Position numbers and translations under genes: made by a program
Part shown: one piece after another, positions 36,032-45,693 of the stretch
Numbering within the stretch: the stretch's first letter is position 1
How the letters are laid out: every line of letters starts with the position of its first letter
The notes under the pieces: model-generated
Databases searched by the model: none
What the model was told of the DNA's origin: nothing
What the model saw: the letters and a program-made list of their open reading frames with translations, nothing else
Assembly: GCA_046260155.1 (NCBI GenBank)
Contig: JBJYXV010000032.1
Span: forward strand, 44,155 to 108,154
From: PFL25 sp046260155
GTDB lineage: Bacteria; Chloroflexota; Anaerolineae; Anaerolineales; UBA4823
Direction of reading: 5' to 3'
Length of the DNA: 64,000 nt

Positions 36032-36331
36032 ACAATCACCTCGATTGATCACCGGGCTGACTCCAGTTACCCGTTTACTTCCCGCCCGCTTTTCCAAAAC
36101 AGAACCAGTCTATCTCGAAGAAGATCATTCTTTCGAGTAGACTTTTCGGCAACCAGGCTGTCTCAGAGGTAATTCATCACACCTTCTCTCCGCAGGATTT
36201 TCGCCTTATAATCACGAGGCAAAATGCTGAGACCCTTGGTTTTGCGCCCCCGCCTCACGACGGGTTTGCCTTTATCGAAGTCCTTAACTATGTGAATTGA
36301 AGCGAGTTTTTTCCGAGCAATTCAATTCATT
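36032..36331. other. Divergent intergenic region with an inverted repeat
   Basis: These 300 bases separate two divergent genes for secreted proteins. On the minus strand TTGCCG and AATGAT lie 17 bases apart (about 36160-36132), a fair promoter for the lipoprotein gene. An inverted repeat with arms CTCGAA (36114-36119) and TTCGAG (36132-36137) overlaps its -10 region and may be an operator. A TATAAT at about 36209 on the plus strand has no clear -35. No small gene was seen. Confidence 0.4.
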
Positions 36332-38824
36332 TTGGTTACTTTGGAAAACCATTACCGGTTCCCACCCACACCTTCTGCACCCACTATGCTACCACAACTA
36401 CCGAAACTACCGCCTAACAGACATGAAAGGGCGCTGGATATAATCTCCAATTTGGTTCATTCCTTGCAGCTTAATTTCCAATCATTCCGTTTCATACTCC
36501 GCAATCCAGTCACTCTATTCTTGATGATCGTCGCAACTCAGGTCGTCGCTTGCGTTCCCCAGGAGACCAACCAGCCAGGGGATGCCTGGCATTATGCTGA
36601 CCTGCGCATACTTGCTCCTTTTGATCAGATCGATCTTGAAGGTGATTTCATTGCTGGTTATACAAGGATTGCAGGATCCGATTTTCAGGTCAGGTTAGAC
36701 CTTCTGGACCTATCCGGACCTCCCCTGGCAGATTATTATGTTGCCTTGGATTACAAACCTGGTGGAAGCCGGATACTTCCACTGGGTGGCGAGGCAAGTA
36801 TGGCCTGGGATGTCCTGCTATATTTACCAGCTGCAGGTATACCACGGGCATTCAACCCCCCATCTATAGCAAATTCAGCCCTGGAGGCAGGAACAGGTTC
36901 GTATTGGGAAACGCGAAGAGACTTGATTCCGCGTATCATCCGCTTGCCCTGGCAGGACTTTATTCAAATTTCGATCAACAAACACGCTTTACCCGCAACG
37001 GTTAAAGACATCCAGGTCCAGGTTTTCAGTACTGAAGCGGATGCGGTTGAAATCAGAGATTCCATCGGCCCATTTAGATCGGAAGGCCTGCCACCACAAA
37101 AAGCCCCGCTGTTACTCACTTTTTGGAATTCACTGCCGGCGTACTCTCCGGCACAATCACTGCGCAAGTGGGATGGCGCCCACACTGGTCCATACGGCGA
37201 ACGCCATGGTCTCTCAATCCTGCTAGGAAATGTGCGCAAGTATTCTGTACCCGTCACGCTGCTTGATTTACGTTCACCGGCAGGACTATCATCATTAGAT
37301 TTTCTAAAAAAAATATCTTTGATCCAGGAATTATCCGAGGATAAACTGCTCACTCTTCCTGATGCTCTCCCTGGTTCCCCAACCTTCCCACTTTTTCCAG
37401 ATGGCTTACCGGATTGGGCATCTTCCGATTATCTCGATTTTGCTAACCAGGTCAGTGAGCAGTTCAATATTCCAGGTAGTCGTTTCCTGTACAGCCCGCG
37501 CAGGTTAGCAAACACCGAGAATGATTATGTTCTCTACTTTTCTCCAGACGGTTATAATCTACAGGCTGGTCGATGGATCCCTTTACCACCTCAAATACCA
37601 TTCGAACCTCAGGCAAACCCGGATGGCTTTCCGCTGGATATTCGCAAATTGCTGATCAAGAATGCCCTGCTGCGTACATCCGCGCCTAGCAGTTTTCCAT
37701 TGCTAATCCTAGGAGGTGACCTGCAGGAAAGCACATTTGCTGATCCAGCGTCATCAAACGCCACGCTGAGCTATATTGCCAACCACCCCTGGATCCAACC
37801 GCTTAACCGGGATGACCTCAATGCCTTACCTGCTGGGGTTAATCCGCAATCCCTGCCCGGGGATACTTCCCCCAGCAATATTGATCAATTTTCACCCTCC
37901 GGGGTGCTGACAAATTTTCCTGAACCAGGAAATCCCCCTAGCAACCCCCTCTACCTGGCAGCACTGGAAAGTGCACTTTCCCTATACGCCACTCTACCAC
38001 CGGAACCCTCGTCCCTAGCCGAGCTGAGGGCCAGCTACTCCGGACAACCCGGTATTCTGCTCGCAGCTGCAGATTGGGCTGAAAACCCTTATACGAGCGA
38101 GGATTGCATTGTCGATCTGGATTTAGATGGCATTCCAGAATGCATCTTGGCAACGGGTGAGCAATTTGCTGTGATTGACCCTCTGGGAGCCCGCCTGGTA
38201 GCATATTTCTACCACAATGAAGAGGGTGCCCACCAGATCATTACGCCAAGCTCGCAATTCCTCGTTGGATTAGCAGATCCATCGAGCTGGCACTTGGAGT
38301 ATGGAGAAGGGGCTGATCCCGCAGGTATTCCGGGTGCTTTTTCAGATTCTGCTGCACCATGGCCTCTATACCAGGTTTCTCACCTTTCAAATCGCCTTAT
38401 TTTTCGCGCCCCAGATCAACAGATATCCAAGGTCTATTCTTTTATTGATGATGGCCTCGAGATCGCCTACCATACCGAAGTTCCTGTATCTGGACAAATT
38501 CCAGTTGCGATCGATCCGTGGCAGATATTTACTTTAAATTGGAGCGATCTATACTCTTACCACAGCGTGGATGGTGGTTATCGGATTTCGGTTCGCGATG
38601 GCTTATCTGTTGATATCATTTCCGATCTTCCCTTAAATTCCGCTTCATTTTCTGATTCACAGGAGTATCTAAATGAACCAGAAGATCCCAATTTTGATTA
38701 TCCAAATGGCCATTACCTGCTATTTCCGATGACCGCAATCGCTTATGCTGGGCAAACAGATTTTAGTTTTCAAATTAAAATCACGAATCCCGATCATCTC
38801 TCACAAATACCGGAGATTCATTAG
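36332..38824 (+). CDS. Large predicted lipoprotein of unknown function
   Basis: An 830-residue open frame from TTG 36332; ATG 36386 is another possible start. A hydrophobic segment at about residues 60-75 ends in VVACVPQ, a plausible lipobox, preceded by an unusually long basic N-terminal part, so the true start may lie further in. The mature protein is rich in Pro, Ser, Asp and aromatic residues. It contains a stretch of alternating strands (HGLSILLGNVRKYSVPVTLLDL) that recalls polysaccharide-deacetylase-like barrels, and a beta-rich C-terminal half. I do not recognise a family. Composition fits an extracellular glycan-active or glycan-binding protein. Confidence 0.65.
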   Translation: MVTLENHYRFPPTPSAPTMLPQLPKLPPNRHERALDIISNLVHSLQLNFQSFRFILRNPVTLFLMIVATQVVACVPQETNQPGDAWHYADLRILAPFDQIDLEGDFIAGYTRIAGSDFQVRLDLLDLSGPPLADYYVALDYKPGGSRILPLGGEASMAWDVLLYLPAAGIPRAFNPPSIANSALEAGTGSYWETRRDLIPRIIRLPWQDFIQISINKHALPATVKDIQVQVFSTEADAVEIRDSIGPFRSEGLPPQKAPLLLTFWNSLPAYSPAQSLRKWDGAHTGPYGERHGLSILLGNVRKYSVPVTLLDLRSPAGLSSLDFLKKISLIQELSEDKLLTLPDALPGSPTFPLFPDGLPDWASSDYLDFANQVSEQFNIPGSRFLYSPRRLANTENDYVLYFSPDGYNLQAGRWIPLPPQIPFEPQANPDGFPLDIRKLLIKNALLRTSAPSSFPLLILGGDLQESTFADPASSNATLSYIANHPWIQPLNRDDLNALPAGVNPQSLPGDTSPSNIDQFSPSGVLTNFPEPGNPPSNPLYLAALESALSLYATLPPEPSSLAELRASYSGQPGILLAAADWAENPYTSEDCIVDLDLDGIPECILATGEQFAVIDPLGARLVAYFYHNEEGAHQIITPSSQFLVGLADPSSWHLEYGEGADPAGIPGAFSDSAAPWPLYQVSHLSNRLIFRAPDQQISKVYSFIDDGLEIAYHTEVPVSGQIPVAIDPWQIFTLNWSDLYSYHSVDGGYRISVRDGLSVDIISDLPLNSASFSDSQEYLNEPEDPNFDYPNGHYLLFPMTAIAYAGQTDFSFQIKITNPDHLSQIPEIH

Positions 38825-38925
38825 AAATTTGTTCTCTATCTTCAATATTGACAAGGGAGAAATTGGGAGTAAAGTATGATTAATCATAGGTATATATTGC
38901 AGGATCGAAAAAAGGAGAAAATCTA

Positions 38926-40038
38926 ATGACTACTAGCAGTCAAGCTGCCGGGAAGAGTCGAATTTTCATTCCCTGGTGGTTGGTATTAATCGAGGGGATT
39001 GCTGCAATCATCATCGGGATACTATTGCTGTTGTATCCTGGCAGTACACTTATCGTCTTGGTTCGCCTGCTTGGTTTCTACTTCCTGTTTGTGGGAATAT
39101 TATCCATCGTCGGCATCTTCATCGACAGTTCGATGTGGGGTTGGAAACTGTTTTCAGGATTGCTCGGTATCCTTGCAGGTCTTGTGATTGTCGAACACCC
39201 GCTCTGGTCAACACTGGTAGTGCCTGCAACATTTGTCCTGGTGATCGCGATTTTCGCCATCATCATCGGCATCATCGACCTGATCCAGGCTTTCAGCGGT
39301 GCTGGTTGGGGAAAAGCTGTGCTGGGTTTATTGAGCATTTTATTAGGCGTGGTGCTTCTCGCCAGACCCATATTAACATTTCTCTCCCTGCCTTTGATCC
39401 TTGGGATCGTGGCGGTTGCGGGAGGTTTCCTGGCATTGATTGCTGCTTTTAGTATAAAAGGTATGCAAGCGCAAAAAACTGTCCCAGCACCTGGAGGTCC
39501 TGCCAGAGTCGAACAATCAGAACCAGCTCCTCCAGTCGCAGAACCAATCCAGGCAGCTCCGGAGAGTGTGACAGATGTAAACCCTGACCTGCAATTCCTC
39601 GGATTGAAGGATGTAGAAGATCTGGAAAAATTCAAAAATCCACTGGAATATATCGAAGGAATCGGACCAGTGTACGCAGGCAAACTCAGCAGCATCGGAA
39701 TTCAAACGCCGCTCGACCTGCTGCGTCAAGGTTCAACCCCGAATGGTAGGAACGATATCGCAAAGAAAAGTGAAATCAGTGGGTTGCTCATCCTGGAATG
39801 GATCAACCACATCGATCTTTACCGCATCAAGGGTGTGGGCTCGGAATATGCTGACCTGCTTGAAGAATCAGGTGTCGATACCGTTATGGAACTTGCACAC
39901 CGTAATGCAGAAAATTTATATGAGAAAATTTCCTCAGTGAACGAGGTAAAAAACCTGGTGCGCAAATTACCTGCCCAGAGTCAGGTTTCTGATTGGATTG
40001 GCCAGGCAAAAGAATTACCAAGGGTTATCCAGTACTAA
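38926..40038 (+). CDS. HdeD-like (DUF308) membrane protein fused to a DUF4332 helix-hairpin-helix domain
   Basis: The 370-residue protein has six hydrophobic segments (about residues 18-180) in three repeated pairs, with the PGSTLIVLVRLLGFYFL motif typical of HdeD/DUF308. A Pro-rich linker (about 185-225) leads to a soluble domain with two helix-hairpin-helix-like motifs, YIEGIGPVYAGKLSSIGI and RIKGVGSEYADLLEESGV, typical of DUF4332. HdeD helps acid resistance in E. coli; the fused domain may bind DNA or protein. An AAGGAG site precedes the ATG. Confidence 0.85.
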   Translation: MTTSSQAAGKSRIFIPWWLVLIEGIAAIIIGILLLLYPGSTLIVLVRLLGFYFLFVGILSIVGIFIDSSMWGWKLFSGLLGILAGLVIVEHPLWSTLVVPATFVLVIAIFAIIIGIIDLIQAFSGAGWGKAVLGLLSILLGVVLLARPILTFLSLPLILGIVAVAGGFLALIAAFSIKGMQAQKTVPAPGGPARVEQSEPAPPVAEPIQAAPESVTDVNPDLQFLGLKDVEDLEKFKNPLEYIEGIGPVYAGKLSSIGIQTPLDLLRQGSTPNGRNDIAKKSEISGLLILEWINHIDLYRIKGVGSEYADLLEESGVDTVMELAHRNAENLYEKISSVNEVKNLVRKLPAQSQVSDWIGQAKELPRVIQY

Positions 40039-40149
40039 TTTACGGATATCTTCAATTGAGGCTCGCATCGAGATCTGGTCCATGATTAACATGGATATTT
40101 TTGGGATTCAGGTCCCTCAGCGACAAATCGAGGCCATTTTTCCACAGCA

Positions 40150-40548
40150 ATGTATTCATCTAGATTATTGAAACTGATCCTTTTAAAAGGAGAATTTGCT
40201 GTATGCCAGCTCGACGCAGATAGCGGTCCTCCGGATTGGGTGTTTAATGGAGATTTTTATTCCATCACCAGAACCTCAGACGAAATATCTTTTATCTGCC
40301 GTCAGGATCAGCTTCCAGGATCACAACCCTGTGAACCAGGGTGGAGAATTCTTGAGATCAAAGGGCCCTTCAATTTCAATGAAATTGGTGTATTATCTTC
40401 ATTGTTAGAACCTCTCGCATCTGCCGGGATCAGCATACTGGCAATTTCAACATATAACACAGATTATCTGTTGGTCAAGAAGCACCACCTCGATCAAGCA
40501 ATCCTCGTCTTGCAAACAAACGGTCACGAGATCGAACAGCAGGAATAA
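40150..40548 (+). CDS. ACT-domain protein
   Basis: A 132-residue protein consisting of two ACT-like halves. The second half (FNEIGVLSSLLEPLASAGISILAIST, then YLLVKKHHLDQAILVL) has the beta-alpha-beta pattern and the Gly that precedes the ligand-binding helix. Stand-alone double ACT proteins of this type (CASTOR-like, DUF2241/2000 group) are thought to bind amino acids. The N-terminal half has the WVFNGDFYSITRT pattern of the same family. No enzymatic domain is attached, and neighbours give no clue to the ligand. Confidence 0.82.
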   Translation: MYSSRLLKLILLKGEFAVCQLDADSGPPDWVFNGDFYSITRTSDEISFICRQDQLPGSQPCEPGWRILEIKGPFNFNEIGVLSSLLEPLASAGISILAISTYNTDYLLVKKHHLDQAILVLQTNGHEIEQQE

Positions 40549-40646
40549 TTCATAAAGAAATTTACATCCCCAATTCGATTCCTCCAGGCATATCCACTAT
40601 TGCAGAACTTTCAATTATCCTTCGCCTGGGAAAGGAAAATATCGGT

Positions 40647-40871
40647 ATGTGCAGGTCAATTAAGAAACTTCGCCACCCTGAATTTTCCCCATCAGAAGGG
40701 GAGATCGAGGCAGCGGCTTTGCAGTACATCCGCAAAGTAAGCGGATACCGGAAACCTTCCAGGATCAACCAGGTTGCATTCGATCAGGCAGTTGCGGAGG
40801 TAGCTGAATCAACTCGTATACTGTTAGAGCAGCTCCAGCCACCTTATCCCAAAGAAAAGGTGCTTCCCTGA
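40647..40871 (+). CDS. DUF2277 family small protein
   Basis: The 74-residue protein begins MCRSIKKLRHPEFSP and contains IEAAALQYIRKVSGYRKPS followed by NQVAFDQAVAEVAESTRILLEQL, the conserved pattern of DUF2277. Family members are about 70-90 residues long and widespread in Chloroflexota, Actinobacteria and Proteobacteria, without known function. The conserved Cys at position 2 is present. The predicted fold is helical. Confidence 0.88.
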   Translation: MCRSIKKLRHPEFSPSEGEIEAAALQYIRKVSGYRKPSRINQVAFDQAVAEVAESTRILLEQLQPPYPKEKVLP

Positions 40872-40927
40872 AAAAACTGCACCCTGGTTATTATTGACTG
40901 GATGACAGCCCTTACGAACGGTGAGAT

Positions 40928-41797
40928 ATGAAACATTTAAAGCTAGATCACATCATTCTGGTTGTTAGCGATCTCCAGGTAGCTACAAGGCAGTTCACGC
41001 AATTAGGATTTTCTGTGATACCTGGTGGTGTCCATAGTGGTGGAAAAACGCATAATGCCCTGATACCCTTTCCAGATGGCACATACATCGAGTTGCTGGC
41101 AACTACGAAATCCTCCCGCTTTTCGTTTTTGATTTTGCTCAAAAGGCTGCACCTGCTCGGTTTTTACACCGCTGATGATTCAGCCATAAATCGTAGGCTG
41201 ACAATTGATTTGGCAAGCGGGATTGGGATGGCTGATTTTTGTATGCTCTCTAGTGACCTGGATCAGGAAACCAGTGTGCTCTCTGATAGAGGTGCTAAAT
41301 TCTCAAAACCCATACCTGGCGGTCGTGTTCGTCCGGATGGAAAGGAAATTACTTGGCGGACCTCCGTTCCCCGCGACCTTGATTTACCTTTCCTGATCGA
41401 TGATCAAACCCCTCGTGAGTTGCGTGTCCCGCCAATCCCTGAAGAAACCCACGAGAATGGAATCCTGGGCATTTTGGGCATCGTGGTCCTTTCATCAAAT
41501 CTGGTTGAGAGCATGGCTCATTATCGGGCCCTGCTCAATGATGATCCAGTAAGCCAGAATCAATTTTCCCAACCTGGGGCACAGTCGAGCGAATTCCACA
41601 TTGACCAGCAAACGATCACTCTTATCAGCCCATTAACGGGAAGCTCGGATTTGCGTAAAATGATCCGGCACCGGTCTTCACGCCCTGCCGGGGTATTTTT
41701 TCGTTCAGCCGAAAATGGAACCCGGGACCCGCTATGCTTGACCTATATCACTGAGAGAGGTGCCACCCTGTCCCGCTCTAAAATTTTATTTCCTTAG
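40928..41797 (+). CDS. VOC-superfamily (glyoxalase-like) protein
   Basis: The 289-residue protein opens with LKLDHIILVVSDLQVATRQF, the first strand and metal-binding His of the vicinal oxygen chelate fold, then GGVHSGGKTHNALIPFPDGTYIELLA, in which Glu is a further metal ligand. A second, weaker copy of the fold occupies about 175-270. This layout matches the glyoxalase-like domain family (PF13468). The reaction is unknown. The gene starts 56 bases after the DUF2277 gene. Confidence 0.85.
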   Translation: MKHLKLDHIILVVSDLQVATRQFTQLGFSVIPGGVHSGGKTHNALIPFPDGTYIELLATTKSSRFSFLILLKRLHLLGFYTADDSAINRRLTIDLASGIGMADFCMLSSDLDQETSVLSDRGAKFSKPIPGGRVRPDGKEITWRTSVPRDLDLPFLIDDQTPRELRVPPIPEETHENGILGILGIVVLSSNLVESMAHYRALLNDDPVSQNQFSQPGAQSSEFHIDQQTITLISPLTGSSDLRKMIRHRSSRPAGVFFRSAENGTRDPLCLTYITERGATLSRSKILFP

Positions 41798-41896
41798 AAG
41801 TTGCAGCTCTGCATAAATGATAAAATGAAAGTATTCTGGTTAGCATACTTTGAGGATTAAACATAATTATTCCGTCCATTGACTCCAGGAGGATAT

Positions 41897-42904
41897 GTGG
41901 CTTCAACAGATGAAATCTCCAAGGTGAAAGAAAATTCAAAGGGAAATTTACTGGCTATGCAGAATGTGGTCGGCGTGGGGGTCGGCTATAAGGTAAAAGA
42001 TGGACAGCAAACAGATGATTATTCTATCGTCGTGATGGTCAGCAAGAAATTACCATTGGCTGCATTAACCCCGCAAGCTGTCTTGCCAAAAAATATCTCT
42101 GGTGTAAAGATCGATGTGATCGAGGTTGGTGAATTACATGCTCTGCAGGTACGCACCAACCGCTGGCGACCTGCACCTGCAGGAGTAAGTATCGGTCATT
42201 ATAAAATAACCGCGGGTACATTCGGGTCGATCGTACGAGATCGCATCACCAAAGAGCGATTTATTTTGTCAAATAACCATGTCCTTGCCAACAGCAATGA
42301 TGCCAAACCAGGTGATGCTATTCTTCAACCTGGTCCTATTGATGGGGGATCATCTGATAATGATACAATCGCCTACCTTGAACGTTTCTGTCCCATCGAG
42401 TTTGCATCAGAACCAGGTTCATGCGAGATTGCTGATACCTATGCCAGGGTAGGCAATACACTTGCCAGCTGGATGGGATCAAAGCACCGGATCAACACCC
42501 TGCAAACCGATCCTCAGGCTGTCAATCTTGTGGATGCTGCAGTTGCCAAACCTATTCAGGATAGCGACGTGCTGGATGAAATTCTCGAAATAGGTGAAAT
42601 TCAAGGTACCGCCACCGGTCAATTGGGAATGTCAGTCCGCAAATCCGGCAGGACAACGAGTTTTACGACCGGAAAAATCTCCTTGATAAACGCCACGGTC
42701 GATATTAATTACGGAGGCAGCCGGACTGCTCGTTTTGAAAATCAGCTGGTCAGCGGACCGATGTCCCAGGGCGGTGATTCGGGATCCTTGGTAGTAGCAG
42801 GAGATTCATTATTGGCAGTGGGACTCCTGTTTGCTGGTTCCGCCCAGTCAACTATCTTCAATCCCATCCAACCAGTGCTGGATTGTTTAGAAATTGAGAT
42901 ATGA
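41897..42904 (+). CDS. Trypsin-like serine protease with N-terminal accessory domain
   Basis: GTG 41897 is chosen because AGGAGG lies four bases before it; a TTG at 41879 would overlap this site. The 335-residue protein has a small N-terminal domain with NVVGVGVGYKV, IVVMVSKKLP and VKIDVIEVGEL, then a chymotrypsin-fold protease. The probable triad is His128 (LSNNHVLAN), Asp213 (NLVDAAVA) and Ser295 (GGDSGSLVV). No signal peptide is seen, so it may act in the cytoplasm. The next gene, overlapping by ATGA (42901-42904), encodes a second copy of the N-terminal domain alone, probably a partner or inhibitor. Confidence 0.85.
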   Translation: MASTDEISKVKENSKGNLLAMQNVVGVGVGYKVKDGQQTDDYSIVVMVSKKLPLAALTPQAVLPKNISGVKIDVIEVGELHALQVRTNRWRPAPAGVSIGHYKITAGTFGSIVRDRITKERFILSNNHVLANSNDAKPGDAILQPGPIDGGSSDNDTIAYLERFCPIEFASEPGSCEIADTYARVGNTLASWMGSKHRINTLQTDPQAVNLVDAAVAKPIQDSDVLDEILEIGEIQGTATGQLGMSVRKSGRTTSFTTGKISLINATVDINYGGSRTARFENQLVSGPMSQGGDSGSLVVAGDSLLAVGLLFAGSAQSTIFNPIQPVLDCLEIEI

Positions 42905-43185
42905 CTTCTGGCACTGAACCTGGGCGTGATTTGAATACTGAAACGGAACGAATATTGCAGGTTCTGAAAAAGCATAAATCAGACCTGTTGGCAAAACCCA
43001 ACGTTGTGGGTGTTGCAGTAGGATTCCAGCATCAAGCTGGTCTTTCAACACAAAACCTGGCCTTAGTGGTGATGGTGGAACGAAAAATTCCCTCCAATTT
43101 ACTCCCACCGGAAGGACAAATCCCTGCCTCTCTGGATGGTGTCCCTGTAGACGTCCAGGAAATCGGGCAGATCGAAGCACAATAA
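42901..43185 (+). CDS. Stand-alone copy of the protease N-terminal domain
   Basis: The 94-residue protein repeats the pattern of the preceding protease's first domain: KPNVVGVAVGFQ, ALVVMVERKIP, LLPPEGQIP, and VPVDVQEIGQIEA at the end. The equivalents in the protease are QNVVGVGVGYKV, IVVMVSKKLP and KIDVIEVGELHA. The first 28 residues are charged and helical. It is translationally coupled to the protease. A role as propeptide-like regulator or competitor is inferred from the pairing alone. Confidence 0.78.
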   Translation: MTSGTEPGRDLNTETERILQVLKKHKSDLLAKPNVVGVAVGFQHQAGLSTQNLALVVMVERKIPSNLLPPEGQIPASLDGVPVDVQEIGQIEAQ

Positions 43186-43352
43186 TCATACCCAAAGAAA
43201 TACCTTTTTAGGACGTCATACCAATCTTGATCAACACAAAATGGTGCGCATGAGACCGCTTGATTTCCATCGAACATCGGCCTCAAATCTAATTATTATG
43301 ATTAATCTTTTCCAGATCCCCATAGGAGAGCACAGATCAAAATAAGAGCTGG

Positions 43353-44171
43353 ATGAGCTGGAAGCAAAATAACTTGCCAAGGGCTGCTTTTTCCGGTATC
43401 CTTAATGGGTCCAACAAATTTGCCCATAGGGTGTCATTGAAGGGAAATACCATCAATAAATCCAGGATTTTTCGTTCGATCATTATATTTACTGTATTCT
43501 TGCTCTCATCCTGCGTGGGAGCAGTCCAGATGCTGCCAACGGAGACCCCCACTCCGGATTTAACCATTATCCCATCAGCAACACCCTCTCCGACAAATCC
43601 CCCCACCGCCACACCAACCCTGGCACCCACCCTGGAACCCACACCAGAAACATTGGTCCCGGCAGATCCAATAGCCACTGCAAAAATCCCCTTCAGACTT
43701 GGAAGGGAAAAATTGATGCCGCAAGCTGGTTTTTCTTTCAGTACCCCGATAGGCTTCGTTATCGATTATCGCCCCAACCAGGTAACCATGACTAGTGATG
43801 ATCAGGATACCGTTTTTACTTTCCTGGGAGGCAGGGTTGAACGAGAGCAAGATTTAGAGAGTGATTTCAAGCAGTTCATTGAACTCATTAAAATCACTCC
43901 GAACCTTGAACAATTCCAGGCCGATGAGTTTTACCAAGTCGAAGTCAGTGGAAAGCCTGGATTAGCAGCCGAAGTAACCGGGGCGTATGGCGAGAATCCC
44001 GTCAGAGGTCGTATTATGATCGTCGCAGTCGGGGAAGAGCAGCTATTTTATGCTCTGGCAATTTCACCTGCTTCATCCTCTGGAGACGGGTGGGAACCAG
44101 AAGGCAGGCAGGAATTCGAGGCGCTCATACATTCAGTGAGTTTTTCCCAACCTGTTCTACCAGACGAATAG
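43353..44171 (+). CDS. Lipoprotein with Thr/Pro-rich linker
   Basis: A 272-residue open frame whose hydrophobic segment ends in the lipobox LLSSC at about residues 50-54, followed by about 60 residues rich in TPTP repeats and then a compact domain (AGFSFSTPIGFVIDYRPNQVTMTSDDQDTVF pattern in two parts). The N-terminal region before the signal is long for a lipoprotein, so translation may start further in, for example at a GTG near 43432; no good ribosome binding site decides this. The C-terminal domain resembles photosystem-II PsbP-like folds in strand order only. Function unknown. Confidence 0.7.
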   Translation: MSWKQNNLPRAAFSGILNGSNKFAHRVSLKGNTINKSRIFRSIIIFTVFLLSSCVGAVQMLPTETPTPDLTIIPSATPSPTNPPTATPTLAPTLEPTPETLVPADPIATAKIPFRLGREKLMPQAGFSFSTPIGFVIDYRPNQVTMTSDDQDTVFTFLGGRVEREQDLESDFKQFIELIKITPNLEQFQADEFYQVEVSGKPGLAAEVTGAYGENPVRGRIMIVAVGEEQLFYALAISPASSSGDGWEPEGRQEFEALIHSVSFSQPVLPDE

Positions 44172-44247
44172 GATAAATTACTCCAATCGGATTCAGTTTG
44201 AGGTTATAATGAACCGTAATTCACGAACTGAATGCATGCATTGAATC

Positions 44248-45534
44248 TTGAATACATCTCAGACCAAGATCACGCCAGAACCTCATAACAAGAATCTAAA
44301 CCAGTCTTCTAGATTTTTCACCCTCGCAACTCAAACATTCGCAGCACTTCAATATCACAACTACCGCCTGTGGTTTGGAGGTCAAACAGTTTCCATGTTT
44401 GGTACCTGGATGCAGCGTACCGCACAGGGATATTTAATTTTTGATCTCACCAAATCTCCTCTCTATCTCGGTTATGTGGGTTTCGCATACGGGGTTCCAT
44501 CCTGGTTGTTCATGATTTATGGGGGCGCGATCGCAGATCGCTTCTCGCGTCGTACCATCCTGCTGATCGCTCAAACCGCGATGATGGTCTTAGCCTTCAT
44601 ACTGGCAGCTTTGACTTTTACAAATCTTGTCCAACCATGGCAAATTATCGTGCTGGCATTTTTATTAGGGATTGCGAATGCATTTGACGCGCCTGCCCGC
44701 CAGGCATTCGTCACAGAACTGGTGGATCGTAAAGATCTGACAAATGCAATCGCGTTGAACTCCTCTTTGATCAACGCAGCGACTGTTGTTGGACCTGCTG
44801 TTGCTGGTATCACCTATGCGTTATTCGGTCCAGCCTGGTGCTTCGCAATCAACGGCATCACTTTTCTAGCTGTGATTTTTGCCCTGTTGGTAATGAAACT
44901 GGCACCATTCAAACCTGTGAAGCGTGCAATCTCGATATTTTCTGAGATAAGAGAAGGATTGGGGTATGCTGTACACAAACCCACCATCCGCATTTTGATC
45001 ATTAACCTGGGAATAATCAGTCTGGCAGGCTTTGGATTTGTTACCTTGCTTCCCGTTTGGGCTGTCGATGTGCTTGGGGGTAATGCGACAACCAACGGGT
45101 TCTTACACACCGCGCGTGGTTTAGGAGCCCTATCAGGTGCGCTATTAATCGCTGCCATTGGTCAATCTTACCCAAGGGGTAAATTGTTTACCATTGGCAC
45201 ATTCGTGATGCCATTATTCCTTTTCATTTTCTCATTCACTAAAATTCTCCCTACATCGTTTCTGGCCCTGTTGGGGACCGGGTGGGGTTTCATGGTGATG
45301 GTCAATTTAAGCAACACGCTGGTCCAGATTAACGTGACAGATGAGTTGCGTGGACGCGTGATGGGCATCTTTACATTCACCTTTTTCGGATTCATGCCGC
45401 TGGGCTCCTTGATCAATGGTGCCTTGGCGGACAAGATTGGTGCGCCCACCACGATCCAAATTAATGCATCGATTTTGCTCGCAGCCGCTGTTATCCTCTT
45501 TGCGATATTCCCATTTATTCGAAAAAACAATTAA
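44248..45534 (+). CDS. Major facilitator superfamily exporter (EntS-like)
   Basis: The 428-residue protein has about twelve membrane segments. It begins FAALQYHNYRLWFGGQTVSMFGTWMQRTAQGYLIFDLT, the typical opening of the EntS/DUF894 branch of MFS proteins, and has the loop 2-3 motif GGAIADRFSRR and the DAPARQAF motif after segment 4. This branch exports siderophores, drugs or other small molecules by proton exchange; the substrate here is unknown. The start appears to be TTG 44248. A hairpin follows at 45694. Confidence 0.88.
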   Translation: MNTSQTKITPEPHNKNLNQSSRFFTLATQTFAALQYHNYRLWFGGQTVSMFGTWMQRTAQGYLIFDLTKSPLYLGYVGFAYGVPSWLFMIYGGAIADRFSRRTILLIAQTAMMVLAFILAALTFTNLVQPWQIIVLAFLLGIANAFDAPARQAFVTELVDRKDLTNAIALNSSLINAATVVGPAVAGITYALFGPAWCFAINGITFLAVIFALLVMKLAPFKPVKRAISIFSEIREGLGYAVHKPTIRILIINLGIISLAGFGFVTLLPVWAVDVLGGNATTNGFLHTARGLGALSGALLIAAIGQSYPRGKLFTIGTFVMPLFLFIFSFTKILPTSFLALLGTGWGFMVMVNLSNTLVQINVTDELRGRVMGIFTFTFFGFMPLGSLINGALADKIGAPTTIQINASILLAAAVILFAIFPFIRKNN

Positions 45535-45693
45535 TAAGAGCGTCCTCCGATTTTTGTGACTCGATCTCCACAAAATTACTTATTTTCTTCTCACTTTATT
45601 CGAGAGTAATCTTCTAATTTCGGTCAGATTGATAGCAAATTAAGTGTATAATCTAGGTTAAATTTACTTAGTTCTGTTTCGGACATACGAACT

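Noticed and set aside
38847..38882. TTGACA before the HdeD-like gene as a sigma-70 promoter
   Set aside because: The only -10-like hexamer (TATGAT) is 21 bases away, outside the usual spacing.
39078..39695. A 205-codon open frame on the minus strand inside the HdeD-like gene
   Set aside because: It is an antisense shadow of a membrane-protein gene; the plus-strand product is clearly homologous to DUF308 and DUF4332.
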